From Struthio camelus (taxonomy: Eukaryota; Chordata; Aves; Struthioniformes; Struthionidae): a stretch of 64,000 bases of DNA. The position numbers were made by a program, and so were the translations under genes. The notes under the pieces are model-generated. The model was not told the origin of the DNA, did not search any database, and saw nothing but the letters and a program-made list of their open reading frames with translations. Where the stretch lies: NCBI RefSeq assembly GCF_040807025.1, contig NC_090981.1, positions 42,139,817 to 42,203,816 of the forward strand. Direction: 5' to 3'. Within the stretch, counting starts at the first letter, position 1. Every line of letters begins with the position of its first letter. Of this stretch, positions 52,101-64,000 are shown piece by piece.

Positions 52101-55100
52101 GCCTTATCTGAAGTAGTGCTGCCCAGGTGTCACCTCTGGTTATGTTGCTCATGAATATTTTTTTCTCTGATGTTAACATCAGTTAGCTAATTATGTTCTT
52201 TTTACTGTATGCAGGATCAATGTTCCCTCTCTTTTATAAGAATTTTATATTAGGAAGGGAGCATGGCATCGCCAGCTTGCCTTCTTTTGTAAAACGTTGG
52301 CACTTCCACTTCTACATGCGTGTGAGAAGATTCCTGAAGAAATTAATGGAGACTGATCACATCTTGCAGCCCACATCATACTGCACAGCTGGTATATTAA
52401 ACACACACAGTCTCTAACCGGATCAGAGGACCTACTGAGTAGGATGCAAATACTGAATGATTCAGAGAAGATAAATGGAGTGTTCTTATTTATCTTTTGC
52501 AAGAACAAAAGCAACGCTCAAAGAAAACAGATATGCAACAAATACAAGGGAAACACTTTCTTACACAATACCTAATTATAGCCTGTCATAACGTATCTTA
52601 AAGACCATGTCTCAGTAGGATTCAAGAAAGAATTAGGCAATTAGCTGGCTAACGGGAGTATCCAGAGTTACATTAGCTAAGAGGTAAATATGGACAGAAG
52701 GCTAAACTCTCTGGAATCATGACATAAGGCAATCACAAGCTGCTGAGAATTCTGACTGGAAATTTTTACCAACAAAAATTTTTATTCTGACCATTGCTCT
52801 GTCCTCTGCATCTGCTTTCTTTTTGCCTTTTGTCAGACCAGAAGAGTGATCCCTACTTAGACCCATGACAGCAAAAAATGTATTCCTCCCAGAGAACGGC
52901 TGAGTTTTCCACTGGCACATTTCTTTTCTTTTTTCTCTCTCTTTTATTTTCTCCCTGCAAGAAACTGTTTTGAGCAGCTTTATATACCTTCAAACACTTC
53001 CCATCATTTGGCTTTTGTAAACTGCAATTACACAAAAAGAGGTACAAAGTGGCAGAGGGGAAAGAACGTCACTCTCTCAAGAAAGAGGTCAGCCACAGCC
53101 TTCTACCTCCTGAATGCAAGAGCTGTGCTAGTCTAAGCCAGCAGAATAAACCCTCCCAAAGAGGATCAAGTGAAGACTGAGCCTGCTGCTCTTAAATTCA
53201 AATTCTCAGTCCTTACCTTCAAGGTACTGCAAGCCAGGCTCAGCTGTCTGTGTCTGTTTAGGGCAGTGACACTGGGCTTAGGGAAGGACCAGAAAACATG
53301 TTACACTCTTCAAGTGGGCAGTGGAGCTCCACTCCATCCTATGTGCAGCAGTTCAGTGTGCACACCTCATCCTTTGGGAGGCTGTATAAGAATTCTGAAG
53401 CTCTCCTGTGGCTCATACAACGCCCATAAAATCCTATAAAACTCATAAAACGAGAGTATAGACTTTTTCCCCCCCTTCCTCAAACATCAGCCAAGCAAAC
53501 TGGATTCTGACTCACCTTACAGCAGAGTAACTTAGGGTTACCAAGGTTAAACTGATGGGAAGCCCATAAGAAAGCAGGACTGTAGCCATCCTCTGCAGGG
53601 GTTGTTCCTTAGTCTCATGAACTCACACAGAGTACTAAAAGTATTGGAAGTTACGAACAGAGCTATGGCCAGCTAAGAAGTTGGGAAGGCCAAACAGAAA
53701 GCAGAAGTATGCTAGAAAATGCACACAAGGACAACAAACAGAAAATTAGACCTTGGTTTCAACTGACTAAAAGAAACAGGGGAAGATGAAGCTGATATGG
53801 AAATAAGAACAGATGGAATAATACATACGTGTTGTGTATAAATGTGTATATATACAGTGGGTAGCATAGCAAAGGTTTGGGGAAGTGAAGTCAAGTACAG
53901 ATGGATCACCAAGGAGTAAATGTGGAAGACCTATTACCTCAATATTCACTTCCTGCTGCTATCAGCTAGTTAGATAGGAGTTTGTCTTACTGGTAAAAAT
54001 TGTTGCTCCTGTTTGCCAATTAGTGAATCTTATTCCAGCACTCTGTAAATACAAATTAACAGTTTTTAAGGCTGCAAAGTACCCAAAAGTGTGCAAACCC
54101 CTACAGAAGGCATATCATAAACACAAAAAGCAGTATCTGCACTTGTACACCATACGTAGGTTACCTGCTTGGGTAAATCATATAGCACACTTGACACTAA
54201 GCTTGTGCTGGAGCACTTTTACATAGGTAAAAACAAAGAGCACCTACAGGGACAGAGAGGCAAATTGGTGGTGGCTATTTCTCTAATGGTGGTGGCTATT
54301 TCTCTAATGGTTTTTACTATATGGATTACTATAACACAAAATGTTGAATTTCTACTGAGAGACTGTAACCACTTGAAGTGTTAACGGCTTGCAAGGTGAA
54401 ACCCAAGGAAAGGCTAATTATAGGTAAATTAAAACCTGCTTTTGGGATTCTTTTGGGAGGAAGACAAAGTATTAAATCAATTAAAATTCTAGCTTGACAG
54501 ATTCATAGCACTTCTACACGGTACCAGATATCCACTCTGTGGACTTCTCTAAATATGTCTTTGGGAGCGGCTAGTCCAGATTTGTCAGAAGCAAAGACTA
54601 CTGCACACGGGCCAGATCAGACAGGACACCTCCTTAACAGAAGGAAACAGCACCCACAGCACCTCACTTCACCCTCTCTCCTTCTCACTCTTGATCCAGG
54701 TGCAATCCTGGCTCCAGGACTCTGTTCCTGGAAGTCAAGAGAGGGAAGGGATGGGAATCAGCAATACAGCACAGCCTCCAACTGTTACTTTTTCCTATGC
54801 CTTCCCAGCAGGAAGGCATCTTCCAGCCAGGAGCACATCACCATCACATTCCTACCACCCCTCATAACTCCTGCAAACAGAAATGCTTGAAAATTTTCAC
54901 TGTCAGTAGCTCAAAGACTGCATGAACTCTAGGCCTTTACAAGCCTGTTTCCCATGCTGCCAGCACCATAATCCAAGTCAAAAAACAACTCTGAAAAGGG
55001 GCTCTCCCTTCACAACTGCTGCTTACATTCAGAGAACATCGATGAAGGCAAAGTATCCATCCACCAGCTACAGACTGCAGCTTCTTAACCTCTTTTATTA

Positions 55101-58100
55101 AAGAGTATGTTCTGCCCCTGGCTGCAAAGATTGCTGTATCAAAGGTTTCTTTACTCATAAAGCCACGCAACTGCTCAAGATTCAATCACTGTACAGAAAT
55201 GAATGAAATAGGAAGAGGAGCAAATTCCATCTGTAGGCACTCAGGCTTCTGGCGGAAGAGCAAAGTGGTGGACGGGGAGTGGTCCAGCTAAAAGCTTTCA
55301 CTCACAAACCACAGACATTAATTACAATTGTTCTGACTGATAGCAAGGCTCTAGTATACCTTTCATGATATGGAGATTTAGATGGCTATCCCTGAAAAGG
55401 TCAGGTGCGCTGGCAACATCAGATGCAATCTGAGGATCCTGAATATCTCAGCTATGACTTGCACTCTGTAAGCTATGTGAATAACTGTCTTTCATTTCAC
55501 TGGCACTTCCAAAAAAACCCAACCGTTTTGCCTCAAGTCAATACATTTCTTTTGAACTTGAGAGAAACATTTTCTATTTTACAATATTTAATTTAAACAA
55601 AACTGAAACAAGTTCTAAAGAAATCCAATTCTGGACAGGAAAAATTTCAAAATATATCAGAAATAGCAAAAGTCCATATTTTGACTTGTTTTGTGGTTTA
55701 GCTTTTTTGTTTCAGCATAGATTATTGGCAAAACTATGCTGGATAAGAGCAAGGATTATTTCTTCATTTGGATTTTTCATAATAAAAAAAACTGGCTGAA
55801 AAAATGCTAAATCATTCTCTTATATCAAAAATTGGTAAGAAGTAGTAGTGGTAATCCTGGTCTCCAGACAAAGTCTAGGAAGAAGTGATGATCTGTCTGC
55901 CTAAAAAGCTCTTTTGCAGTTTCAACTGCATACTATATGATTCTTATCACATTCTGATCTAAACAGACTGGCTAAAGCCACCGAGCAGCTCAAGAGCTAT
56001 GTTCAAGAGCTACAGAGAAAGGCCAGCCTGGAAACTGCTCAGGTTGGCAAGAGTCTGGGACTTCTGGAGAACCGAGGCTGCCAGTGTCCTCCTGCTCTAA
56101 CTGATGACCCACAGCTTTTCTATCTCTCTTCGAGACTGACTTACTAGAAAGAGTTAAATAGGAATTTAAACAGCCTATAGAAATGGACAGATTTCCTCTG
56201 GCAGAGGAGAGAAACTCACAGGCCATGGGCTTGTGCTGCATCTCTGTTTGAAGGCATGTTTTCACTTTACTAAGATCCTAATGATTTACATATGGAGGAC
56301 TTAAGTCCCTGAGAGAGCCTAACATTTTATTGCTGCTCCTCACACCATTATTTCTGCTGTTTCCATAAACTGCATGTACACAGAATAACAACAAATCCCA
56401 GTTTTTATAACTCAGCAATGCCAACATTTTTTTTGTATACAGGGAGTTTGCAGCTCCCTTCACTCTGCAGTAGCAACAAATTACTGACTTTCACCTTCCT
56501 CTTGTCCTGCAGGCTAACTCTTACCTGCAACCCACGCGATCAGTCACCTCTTGTATTCCTGTATCAGCAGTACAAATCAGAAGACCATGAAAACTGATTG
56601 CCTTTCTCGCTGCAAAAAGATACCAGACCCCTCCATCACTGGAGAATCAGCCCCAGCCCCTTCAGAAGCCTCTCTTCCTATTTGGCAAATGACTCATGCA
56701 TGGCTATTGGAAACAGCCTGCTTGGGCATTAACCAGTTTCCAAATAGCTATTCCTTTAAAGTAACAGCCACATCGTTCAAGGTACTTTTCTTTAGCCCCA
56801 AAGTCAAAGACCTTTGGATACTACCATTTTAACTTCCACTCTTTTCCCCTTCTCCTCATCTAGCAAAAATTCCTGCAGACCAAAGACAACCAAGAAAAAC
56901 AGTGAGAGTTCAGAAACTAAGTTTGATCAAGACCATGTGTAATTTTAAGGCCTAAAAACTACCTGATTAAAAGTTTAGTTTAACCAGTCTGAAAAGGCAA
57001 ACATGTAATTGCACAAAAGTTACTTGTGCACTCTTCTTCCAACCTTTCCTACGCACTGTGGATGCGTTTCCAATTTCTCTTTGTTTAAATTAGCCTGCTT
57101 TATTACGAGCTCATCTACCACAAGTTATTTGAGATTATACGGAATTTTGCAGTTCCCCAGCACTTTATTCCATTTCTTCATTACACCTTTTCTGTTATAG
57201 CTTGTGCGGTACTAAATGCAAGTGCTTCAGCCATTAAAGTTAGAAACTGCCACGTGGATCTATACAGGCCGCAAGCCCTCGGGATGTTCCCAGCAGGGAA
57301 CAGGGCAGGAGCTGTCATGTCCCTTGCGGGAAGCCCAGAGTCGATGCAGCTGAGATGCACAGGAAGCCTCCCCACCGGCAGAAGTGTGGCAGAAGATCCT
57401 GCTTTAGAGGGTGTTTTTTTTGTCTGCTGTCACTGCAGGCTTCTCTGGCAATGTACACGCTGGCAATGTAGAGCCCAGGGAAAAGGGAAGGAGGTCCAGG
57501 CACAGCACTGAAAGCAACGGAGTCAGCAGCAGAGTGCACAGGCAGAGCTGTCTAAGGAAGTTCATAATGTGTCTGCCTACAACAATCAATGTATTATAAT
57601 TTTCCTGAGGAACATAAAATATGTATCAGTTACTGTCTACTGGCCCTCTTACTCTACCCTCTGCCAGTCCTTCCTGAAGAATATTCTACTTCTCCTCTGA
57701 GTAAAGACAATTCAGACTTCAAGTTCCTACTATGTGGAGATACAGGAAAACAAAAGACACAAACTCCTTTAAAGTGTATCCCCACCTAATTTATACTGCA
57801 ATTTATACTTTTGCACTTTGGTGATACCCATCTGAGAGGCCTGTGGCTCTCAACAGTTTCAAATGCTTTTTGATGCCATGCCAGCTGGACAGCTGGCAGG
57901 AACCAGCTCTTCATCCACATAGCCAATGTCAGGTCAGCTTAGCAGTGGTTATACCAGAGCATGGAGTTGCAAGGCATATTGGCTGCTCCTAAAATAGGGA
58001 TTCTTGGAAAATTCAAACAGTAAGTAGGCAATACTCTCTTCCCTAGCGTGTTTGAAATACATAGCACTCACTCAGAATACTAACACAAGGCAACCTGATT

Positions 58101-59098
58101 TTGTGCTTGCCACACAGCAAAAGTTAAATGAAATGGTAAGGTCTGAACGCAAGTCTGTGAAAGGAAACAGACACAGCAGATGTAGGAGAACTGGAGTATG
58201 TCCATCCATTATATTGTTTTCCCCCCCATGCAAAAGCGCTTCTGTAGATGCACTGCAGGAACCAGGCTCCTTATTTGTCATTTTTGTAAAGAAAAGGGAA
58301 CAGAGGCTGAGAAAAGTAAGAGCATCAGAATAGGAAGTTGGGAAATGGTGAAAGAGGAGAATGGAGAGAGGGATCAACAAGGATAGGTGCTTTCATGTAG
58401 GCAGCATTAAAACAAAATGCAAACAGAGCAGCAAAAACGGTGCTTTGTCTGACACGCTCCTCCTCCATCCCTCAAAGGTCTCTGAAGAGAAAACAGTGTC
58501 TACACCATTCTTTGAAAACCAGGATTTAGTCTATTTCAGTACAACCAACAGCATTACCATCTAATAGCAGGAACAACAGGACCACTTCTCTGTCCTCTAG
58601 GCAAAAACTCTTTGGGAAAAGACCTCCTCTCTTCCCTCCCTGATAAAAGATCTCTGTTTGCTTAATACACTCCTGCTCTCCACAACAATGCAAATTTGGT
58701 TTCTTGCATTAACAGCCTTACAGAAAGAAGCCGTTAGTTCCTCCTGTTTTTCCCTCTACTCCATACAAATCAAATCAGTAGATAGGTCTCGGGGGGAGGT
58801 AGAAGAGACAATGTTCCCAGGAAGCTGGGAAAGGAAAAAAGTAGTGATGTGCTTCGCTAAGCATTTTTTTCTTGGTAAACTGTCTGGCTGAGGAAAATTC
58901 TCATCTCTAGTTGATTATTTCATGCTGCTAGCTGGGAAAGTTAATTTATTCATGTATTAGTATATAATGCTGCTAGCTGGTTATTTTCATTGCAAATTTA
59001 TCTCAGAGCTTCTGTAGGTGTACTTTTTATTGGCATTAAATCCAGATAAGTTGATTCTATCAAGCTTGTCTCTTTTTCCACCCAATTTTCTGACTTGT
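49104..59098. other. GCNT4 upstream intron/5' region and unassigned DNA
   Basis: It must contain GCNT4 5' UTR exon(s) and promoter unless they lie beyond the window. A GGGGCGGGGC Sp1-type box at about 49645-49654 is one possible promoter mark but stands alone. No other coding exon is recognised. A 21-bp tandem duplication is at 54267-54308. 50780-50890 has faint MIR-like text that I did not call. Confidence 0.5.
54267..54308. repeat. 21-bp perfect tandem duplication
   Basis: GGTGGTGGCTATTTCTCTAA plus one T occurs twice without mismatch. Perfect identity points to a recent local duplication. Confidence 0.9.
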
Positions 59099-59104
59099 AT
59101 TTCC

Positions 59105-59172
59105 CTGCACTGGGTCATGCAAGAAGACAGCAATACGTGAGAGATATGAACCTGGGTCTTCTGCATCCCCTA
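59105..59172 (+). mobile_element. MIR-like SINE remnant (3' part)
   Basis: 'gggtcatgcaagaagacagcaatacgtgagagatatgaacctgggtcttctgcatccc' follows the MIR 3' order of aggtcacacag, a purine-rich link, gatttgaacc-gggtcttctg-ctcc. It is short and diverged, and the call is by eye. Confidence 0.5.
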
Positions 59173-60394
59173 ATCAGAAGTTCTTTGCAAAAACTTTTGC
59201 TGCTCTGGTGCAGGCCTAAAAAAGTCCCTAGGCAAATCCCTTGGTATGTCTCGGACTATTCTATCCTGCCAGCTGGAGGATTTGCATCCCCGTTAAAGCA
59301 AAGAACTGTTTAGATAGCCTATGGATAGTCAGTCATAGAAATTCTCTGATGGTTTATAAGTTGAGTATTTCAGTTTTCTAGATCTGACCTTAAGAGATGG
59401 GAGTATCTACACTTTCTAAGGACTTCAATATTCCGTAAAGATAGGAGTCAAGATTGAAAAAACAGAACAACAAAAGAAAACAGGTACATATCGTTTACTC
59501 TCTGCTAATTTGGACAATCTAGAGTTTTAGTGCTTCTATCCAACTCATGTGAAAGTATTAAAAAAAAAAACATGGTGGAGTGAGGGTTAACCTTTACCCC
59601 CAAATCACTGCATAACATAAAAATCAAGCCCAAAGGGCCAGAACTTGTGTACATTGGCAAGGAGGATTAGTGTGAGAGGGTGGAAGTTTCCTGCTAGAAA
59701 GGGAGGCATGAAAAACTGCACAGTGCTCTAGAAAAGCTGCAATTAACAACTGAATGCATTTCTTCATTTCTCCAAACAATTCTTTGGTAATCACTTCCCA
59801 TCTCTACCAGACTCCTTACAGAAGCTCTTCTGTGAACCCTAGCTGTAAATCATATACTTTAAGTCAATTCCTCCCAAGTCAAAGTCTTCACAACTCAAGT
59901 TACAGTTGTCATATCAGTAACATCATTTAAAATAGAGTTTCAGACCCACCTCCTGGACTTGGCTGCACTATCTTTCCTTTGCAAAGTTCTTTAGGATGTT
60001 TTGTCCAAGAACCACCACACAAGGACAACCAACTCAGTGGTTAAATAAAGTCTGATCGCCTGCTCCATCCTGCTGGTACCAACGGAACTCAGGTTTATCT
60101 ATGTTTCAAGTGAGTACGAAGCCGTATGTACATGAGTAGCAGGTACAACATTATTGCCTGCAAAGATAGAAAAAATAAGTATAAAATGTTAGCTGAAAAG
60201 TAGTGACTATGGAAGATTTATATGATAAGCCACAGAAGCCATTATCTGTAAAATAAGCATATATCTTTATTCTGCTTACTCACATAGTATTTCTAAGGAC
60301 CAAAAAGATGGAAAAAAGACATAAAAAGAATAAATCATGTCAAAGCATCCTAGTTTTCTTCTACAATAGGGTAACAGAACTTGTGGAGAAACAA
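59173..60394. other. Unassigned unique DNA
   Basis: No gene or nameable repeat is seen. An A11 run lies near 59560. Confidence 0.5.
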
Positions 60395-60460
60395 AAAAGC
60401 ACCAGATGTGATGAGTTTGTGTCAAAAGCCTTACTGAAATCAATACTCACACAGTATTTT
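60395..60460 (-). mobile_element. Ancient CR1 ORF2 fragment
   Basis: 'gatgtgatgagtttgtgtcaaaagccttactgaaatcaatac' matches, with scattered changes, the antisense CR1 text at about 5438-5482 (gatgtgatgggagacagggtcaaaagccttgctgaagtccagg). That segment encodes part of the RT palm near the first catalytic aspartate block. The fragment is short, old and on the minus strand. Confidence 0.6.
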
Positions 60461-63400
60461 CACAAGCCAGCTGGGGAAGTGTAAAGTACACTGGATCTAC
60501 AAAGCTGCTAAGATGAGCTTCCATCCTGAGACATACCAACAAAAACAAGGTGACACACAGGGCCCAACCTAGCAAGCTCAGCTAGATCCACACTGGGCCA
60601 GTTACAGATGAAATGGACCTGTTCTAGCGGAGGCCAAGGGCCCTCTCTGCACTCGCTGGAGCCTTCATTCACACAGTGTGTTGGTAGCCAAAAATCCCAG
60701 CGACATGGATTCAGTAAGAACATGCTACCTATGATCTTGAATGAGCCACAAAGCCAAGGGTGAGAGTTCATTTCCTGAGTCGGCTGGTTTCAGCCTCATG
60801 GATCCTTCTCCTTCACATCTCAAAGGCCTTTCTCATTCCACAGGATGAAATAGCTTTGTTACTGAGGCCAGACCAGAAATTTCAGCTACTGTTATTTCAT
60901 GTATAGTCCTGACGATACTTTTTGAAACTTCAGTTTAGATAGGATGATCTGCATTGCAAGATCATGCATATATGAGCACCTTATATGGTACATGATGTCT
61001 CATATATGGTGACAAACATATTTTTGTTGTACAACTACACTTCATGTGTTTAATGGTTATAAAGAAATTTGAGGAACTATAAATTATACCATCCGTATGT
61101 ACCACAAACAAATATCACAGTATTTTCCCTTGAGGAGAGCACAGTAGGTTTACTTTTAGATGCTTATAAGTTATCTGTTTCAAACACCAAAAGAATTCTC
61201 CTCCTCTCCATCCAGAATTCAACCAAAGTATTTTGCATACCAGCCTCGTGCTCATTATCATCCTTTCAGTTCATATGGATTTATAAACTGCACATCTCTG
61301 TACTACGGAGCTTATTATTTGTGCACCATTCTCCCATTTGGCAGGAATAAACATAGCTGACTCTCATAACCTCCAAAGAGAGTTTTGGGTACTGCAGATC
61401 CACACATCCTCTAATATTCAAATTCTCTTGGGAACCAGCAGTCCTGACATAGCTGCTTGATGGATCTAGTGCAGTGAATTCATAGGGCAGGAATAGTGTC
61501 TGAATTCCTGCTTAACCTTCGGTACTCCCTATACACATCAAACACACTGCTGCATGACAGTAGCTGACTGGGGTCAACTTGACACCTCTGTGGTGTCATG
61601 GGGGAAGAAACAGCTGACAATTGTATCAATGCTATTAGTTGATAAAAATTTAGGAACGTGGAAATTACAAAGATTACAGGAACATCCTACCAGATAAAAG
61701 CTTCCAGCATGTGCAAAATCAGAAAAGGTCTTCAGATAACTGTGCTACTTTTGCACGAGATTCGGGCTGCCAACTTTTCCTTGCCTGAAAAATAAACATA
61801 CAACAAGACCTCCATCAAACAATGCTGCATCACAAAAAGGCATGCAGATCACTCATGTTCTGCATACATCAGCCCAAAAGGAAAAGGTCCTTTATTAATG
61901 TCAGTGAATCCTGCCCAGGCCTGCGGGCTAACTTCCTGACATATTAGGCAAGCCATACCACTGCTAAACAATAAGATGGAGCACAAGGACATCCATGTCT
62001 TCAACAGTGATTAGGGCTGATTCGTACTCCATCATCTGGGGCATGGAATGACCACTTTATTTAAAGTATCTGTCTTTGTATGATGTGATTTGAGAACTCC
62101 AATTGATTCACAGTTGTCCTTCTAATATTTGAAGTAGAGACCCGCACACAGCATTTTGTCACGTTGCAAATCCACGTGAACTGCTGTTACTTTTTTAATT
62201 TTTCAGCAAGAGACCTGATGAGCCTTGACTTGTTGACAGAGTTATACAAAACTTGTCTCCCTTGCCGGATATGGTGCCCCACAGTTTATTTTCCAGAAAC
62301 GAGTTTTTTTGACTCATCTGCTGCATCTCTTATTTCCTATCCTATTGATACTTCCTGGGAAACCTCAAATACTAAATAGTCACTGTGTGACTTCTCATGC
62401 CTTTCTGTAGCTGTAACAGCTAGGCAGACATCATAAACTCCTGCTAAAGTCCTTTTAGCACCATCATGTAGACCAGACCAAACGTATTCCATCAGATGGC
62501 CTGGAGATCATGCATCAAGACAGCCCCTATTCTTTGCCATCTTTCTACCTGAAGTTGCATTGTTTGTTGTGTATGTACACAGTAACTACCAAGAATAAGG
62601 GCCTAGCAGTTATGTCAGTACCTCTCCAATGTTCAACTCCTAGCTTTGAGCAACAGCTAAGACGCTTCTAAAATCTCTGTTTTGCCTGTGTCTACCTTTC
62701 CTGAAATCTTTCAGCTGAAGTCTGAAAATTCTGTTCTGTTAACTGACGTACAACTACCACAAGGAAGAACCATTCTCATAAGTACTTTTCTTGAAATTAT
62801 ACTGTTTGTTGTGGACCCAATTACTCCCTCAACCACAGCTGGCCAGGCTAATGAGCTGACAGACAGACAAGATCTGTGTGACCAACAACCTCCGGACTTG
62901 CATGTTTGTTTTCAACAAAAGTTTCAACATCTTGTTGGCCTCTCCGAATCCCATACATTAGCACTTAGCAGTTTCTTTATACCTAATGATGGCATCTGGC
63001 TTGACCCTTTGTACTTTTTGAAATTTATCTTTGCTTAACTCTTCCTAGGTCACCTGGACTACTTCTAAAGAATTTCAGAGATCCAGTCTAAGCCAATAAT
63101 AACAGACAGACTGGTGGCTAACTAGCATAATTTGCTCATATTAAGCCAACAAATAGCATGAGAAATAAAGGCCGTCATCCAGAAAGTTCAGGGAATCATA
63201 ATTCAAGTGGATTTCAGTGTCCAGTCCCCTTTCCTGCATCCCCACTATAATCCCAGCATAACAAGCACTGTGTCAACCTCAGCAATGCAAAACATAGCCA
63301 GGTTTCCCTTACATCACTGCTTTTCAAAAAGTTGCAGTCCTTCATAATTGCCCATTTTATGACTCATGCATCAAAAAAGCATTAGACAGCATTGTTAATG

Positions 63401-63795
63401 ATCTTTAAATGCCTTTACAGGTAGACAGCATGTACAGAAATGCACAAAAGCTCAACTAAAACTCACCAGTCTCAGGTAGATAAGACCAAAAGTCATAGAT
63501 GCACAAATGCAGTGGCATTTCACTTCCCTTTCAATAACTGTCTTGGAAAAGCTACCTGTATGAGAGAAGAGGCACATTAGATCCCACATATAGGGCCCAT
63601 CCAGCCCAGGATGTTGTCCCAGAGTACCCAAAAGTAGATGCTTGGGAAGAGGAGAAAGAACAGAAACAAGGCAAGTACATTCCAACATTTTCTCCACATA
63701 TTCTTTCAGCCTCCATTCACTTATGGCTCAGAAGTTTATAAAGCCACTGCATGGGGCTACATCTTTTTATACTGGAGTAACCAGTGTATTTTTCC
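60461..63795. other. Unassigned unique DNA
   Basis: No gene is supported. A 118-codon plus-strand frame at 62682-63038 has no recognisable motif. If gene order is conserved, this side faces ANKRD31, but I could not identify an exon of it. Confidence 0.5.
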
Positions 63796-63955
63796 TCCAA
63801 GAATTTGTCCAGTTGCTTTTGAACCCATGTACATTTTCTGATATCCAAAAGACTGCCGGGCAAAGCATTCTACAGCTGGCCCGGGTACTGTGTAAAAGAA
63901 CACCTTCTTCTGCATGTTTTGCATCTTCCATCTTTTAGTGTCATTTGACTGCTGC
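63796..63955 (-). mobile_element. Ancient CR1 3' UTR-type fragment
   Basis: The plus strand carries antisense CR1-like wording in order: 'ccagttgcttttgaaccca', 'ctgccgggcaaagcattctacagctggcccgggtactgtgtaaaagaacaccttcttctgcatgttttgcat', then 'ccatcttttagtgtcattt'. It parallels CR1 text on a defined-size entry (a fringe block ending in gtgtgaagaa-tacttcctt-tgttttgaa). It is highly diverged and reaches close to the window edge. Confidence 0.55.
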
Positions 63956-64000
63956 AATCTTGCCCTGAAAAACAGCAAACAACTGTTGCTGATTCACCAC

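Noticed and set aside
61160..61360. Frame ending in YYLCTILPFGRN considered as a reverse transcriptase piece
   Set aside because: Only a short LPFG match. No other RT block is nearby in any frame.
62682..63038. 118-codon plus-strand frame considered as an ANKRD31 exon
   Set aside because: It has no ankyrin repeat signature and no good flanking splice sites, and the strand is opposite to that expected if gene order is conserved.

Overview
The window looks like bird nuclear DNA. The evidence is a CR1 LINE typical of birds, several older CR1 tails, solo retroviral LTRs, a vertebrate-type gene with its coding region in one exon, long stretches without genes, and no bacterial gene packing. One gene is certain: an intact GCNT4 (core 2 beta-1,6-N-acetylglucosaminyltransferase 3) on the minus strand at 47713-49080. 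It has a splice acceptor one base before its ATG, so its 5' UTR exon(s) must lie at higher coordinates. In other amniotes GCNT4 lies between FAM169A and ANKRD31. I could not place exons of either one here with confidence, so most of the window is probably intergenic DNA around GCNT4 plus its untranslated parts.

Layout. 1-4.3 kb: unassigned AT-rich DNA with a 20-bp perfect palindrome. 4.3-6.05 kb: a 5'-truncated CR1 on the minus strand whose reverse transcriptase frame is broken by one stop codon. 7.3-7.7 kb: an older CR1 tail. 7.7-22.6 kb: unique DNA with one MIR-like SINE remnant. 22.67-23.65 kb and 34.18-35.16 kb: two 984-bp solo LTRs of one family, same orientation, differing at two positions, each with its own 5-bp target duplication. 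Between them, 32.3-33.1 kb holds decayed coding sequence that resembles a BED-finger/hAT-type transposase. 39.3-40.2 kb: a clearly coding-like but broken region that I cannot assign. 44.1 kb: a short Cys4 reading frame of unknown origin, followed by CR1 and MIR-like fragments. 47.7-49.1 kb: GCNT4. 49.1-64 kb: mostly unassigned, with one MIR-like and two ancient CR1 fragments.

Apart from GCNT4, the coding-like material is transposon- or retrovirus-derived or degenerate, so there is no operon-like system here. The best leads are the unassigned broken gene at 39.3-40.2 kb, the hAT-like remnant at 32.3-33.1 kb, and the very young LTR pair. All family calls come from reading the sequence by eye. 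No database search was run.
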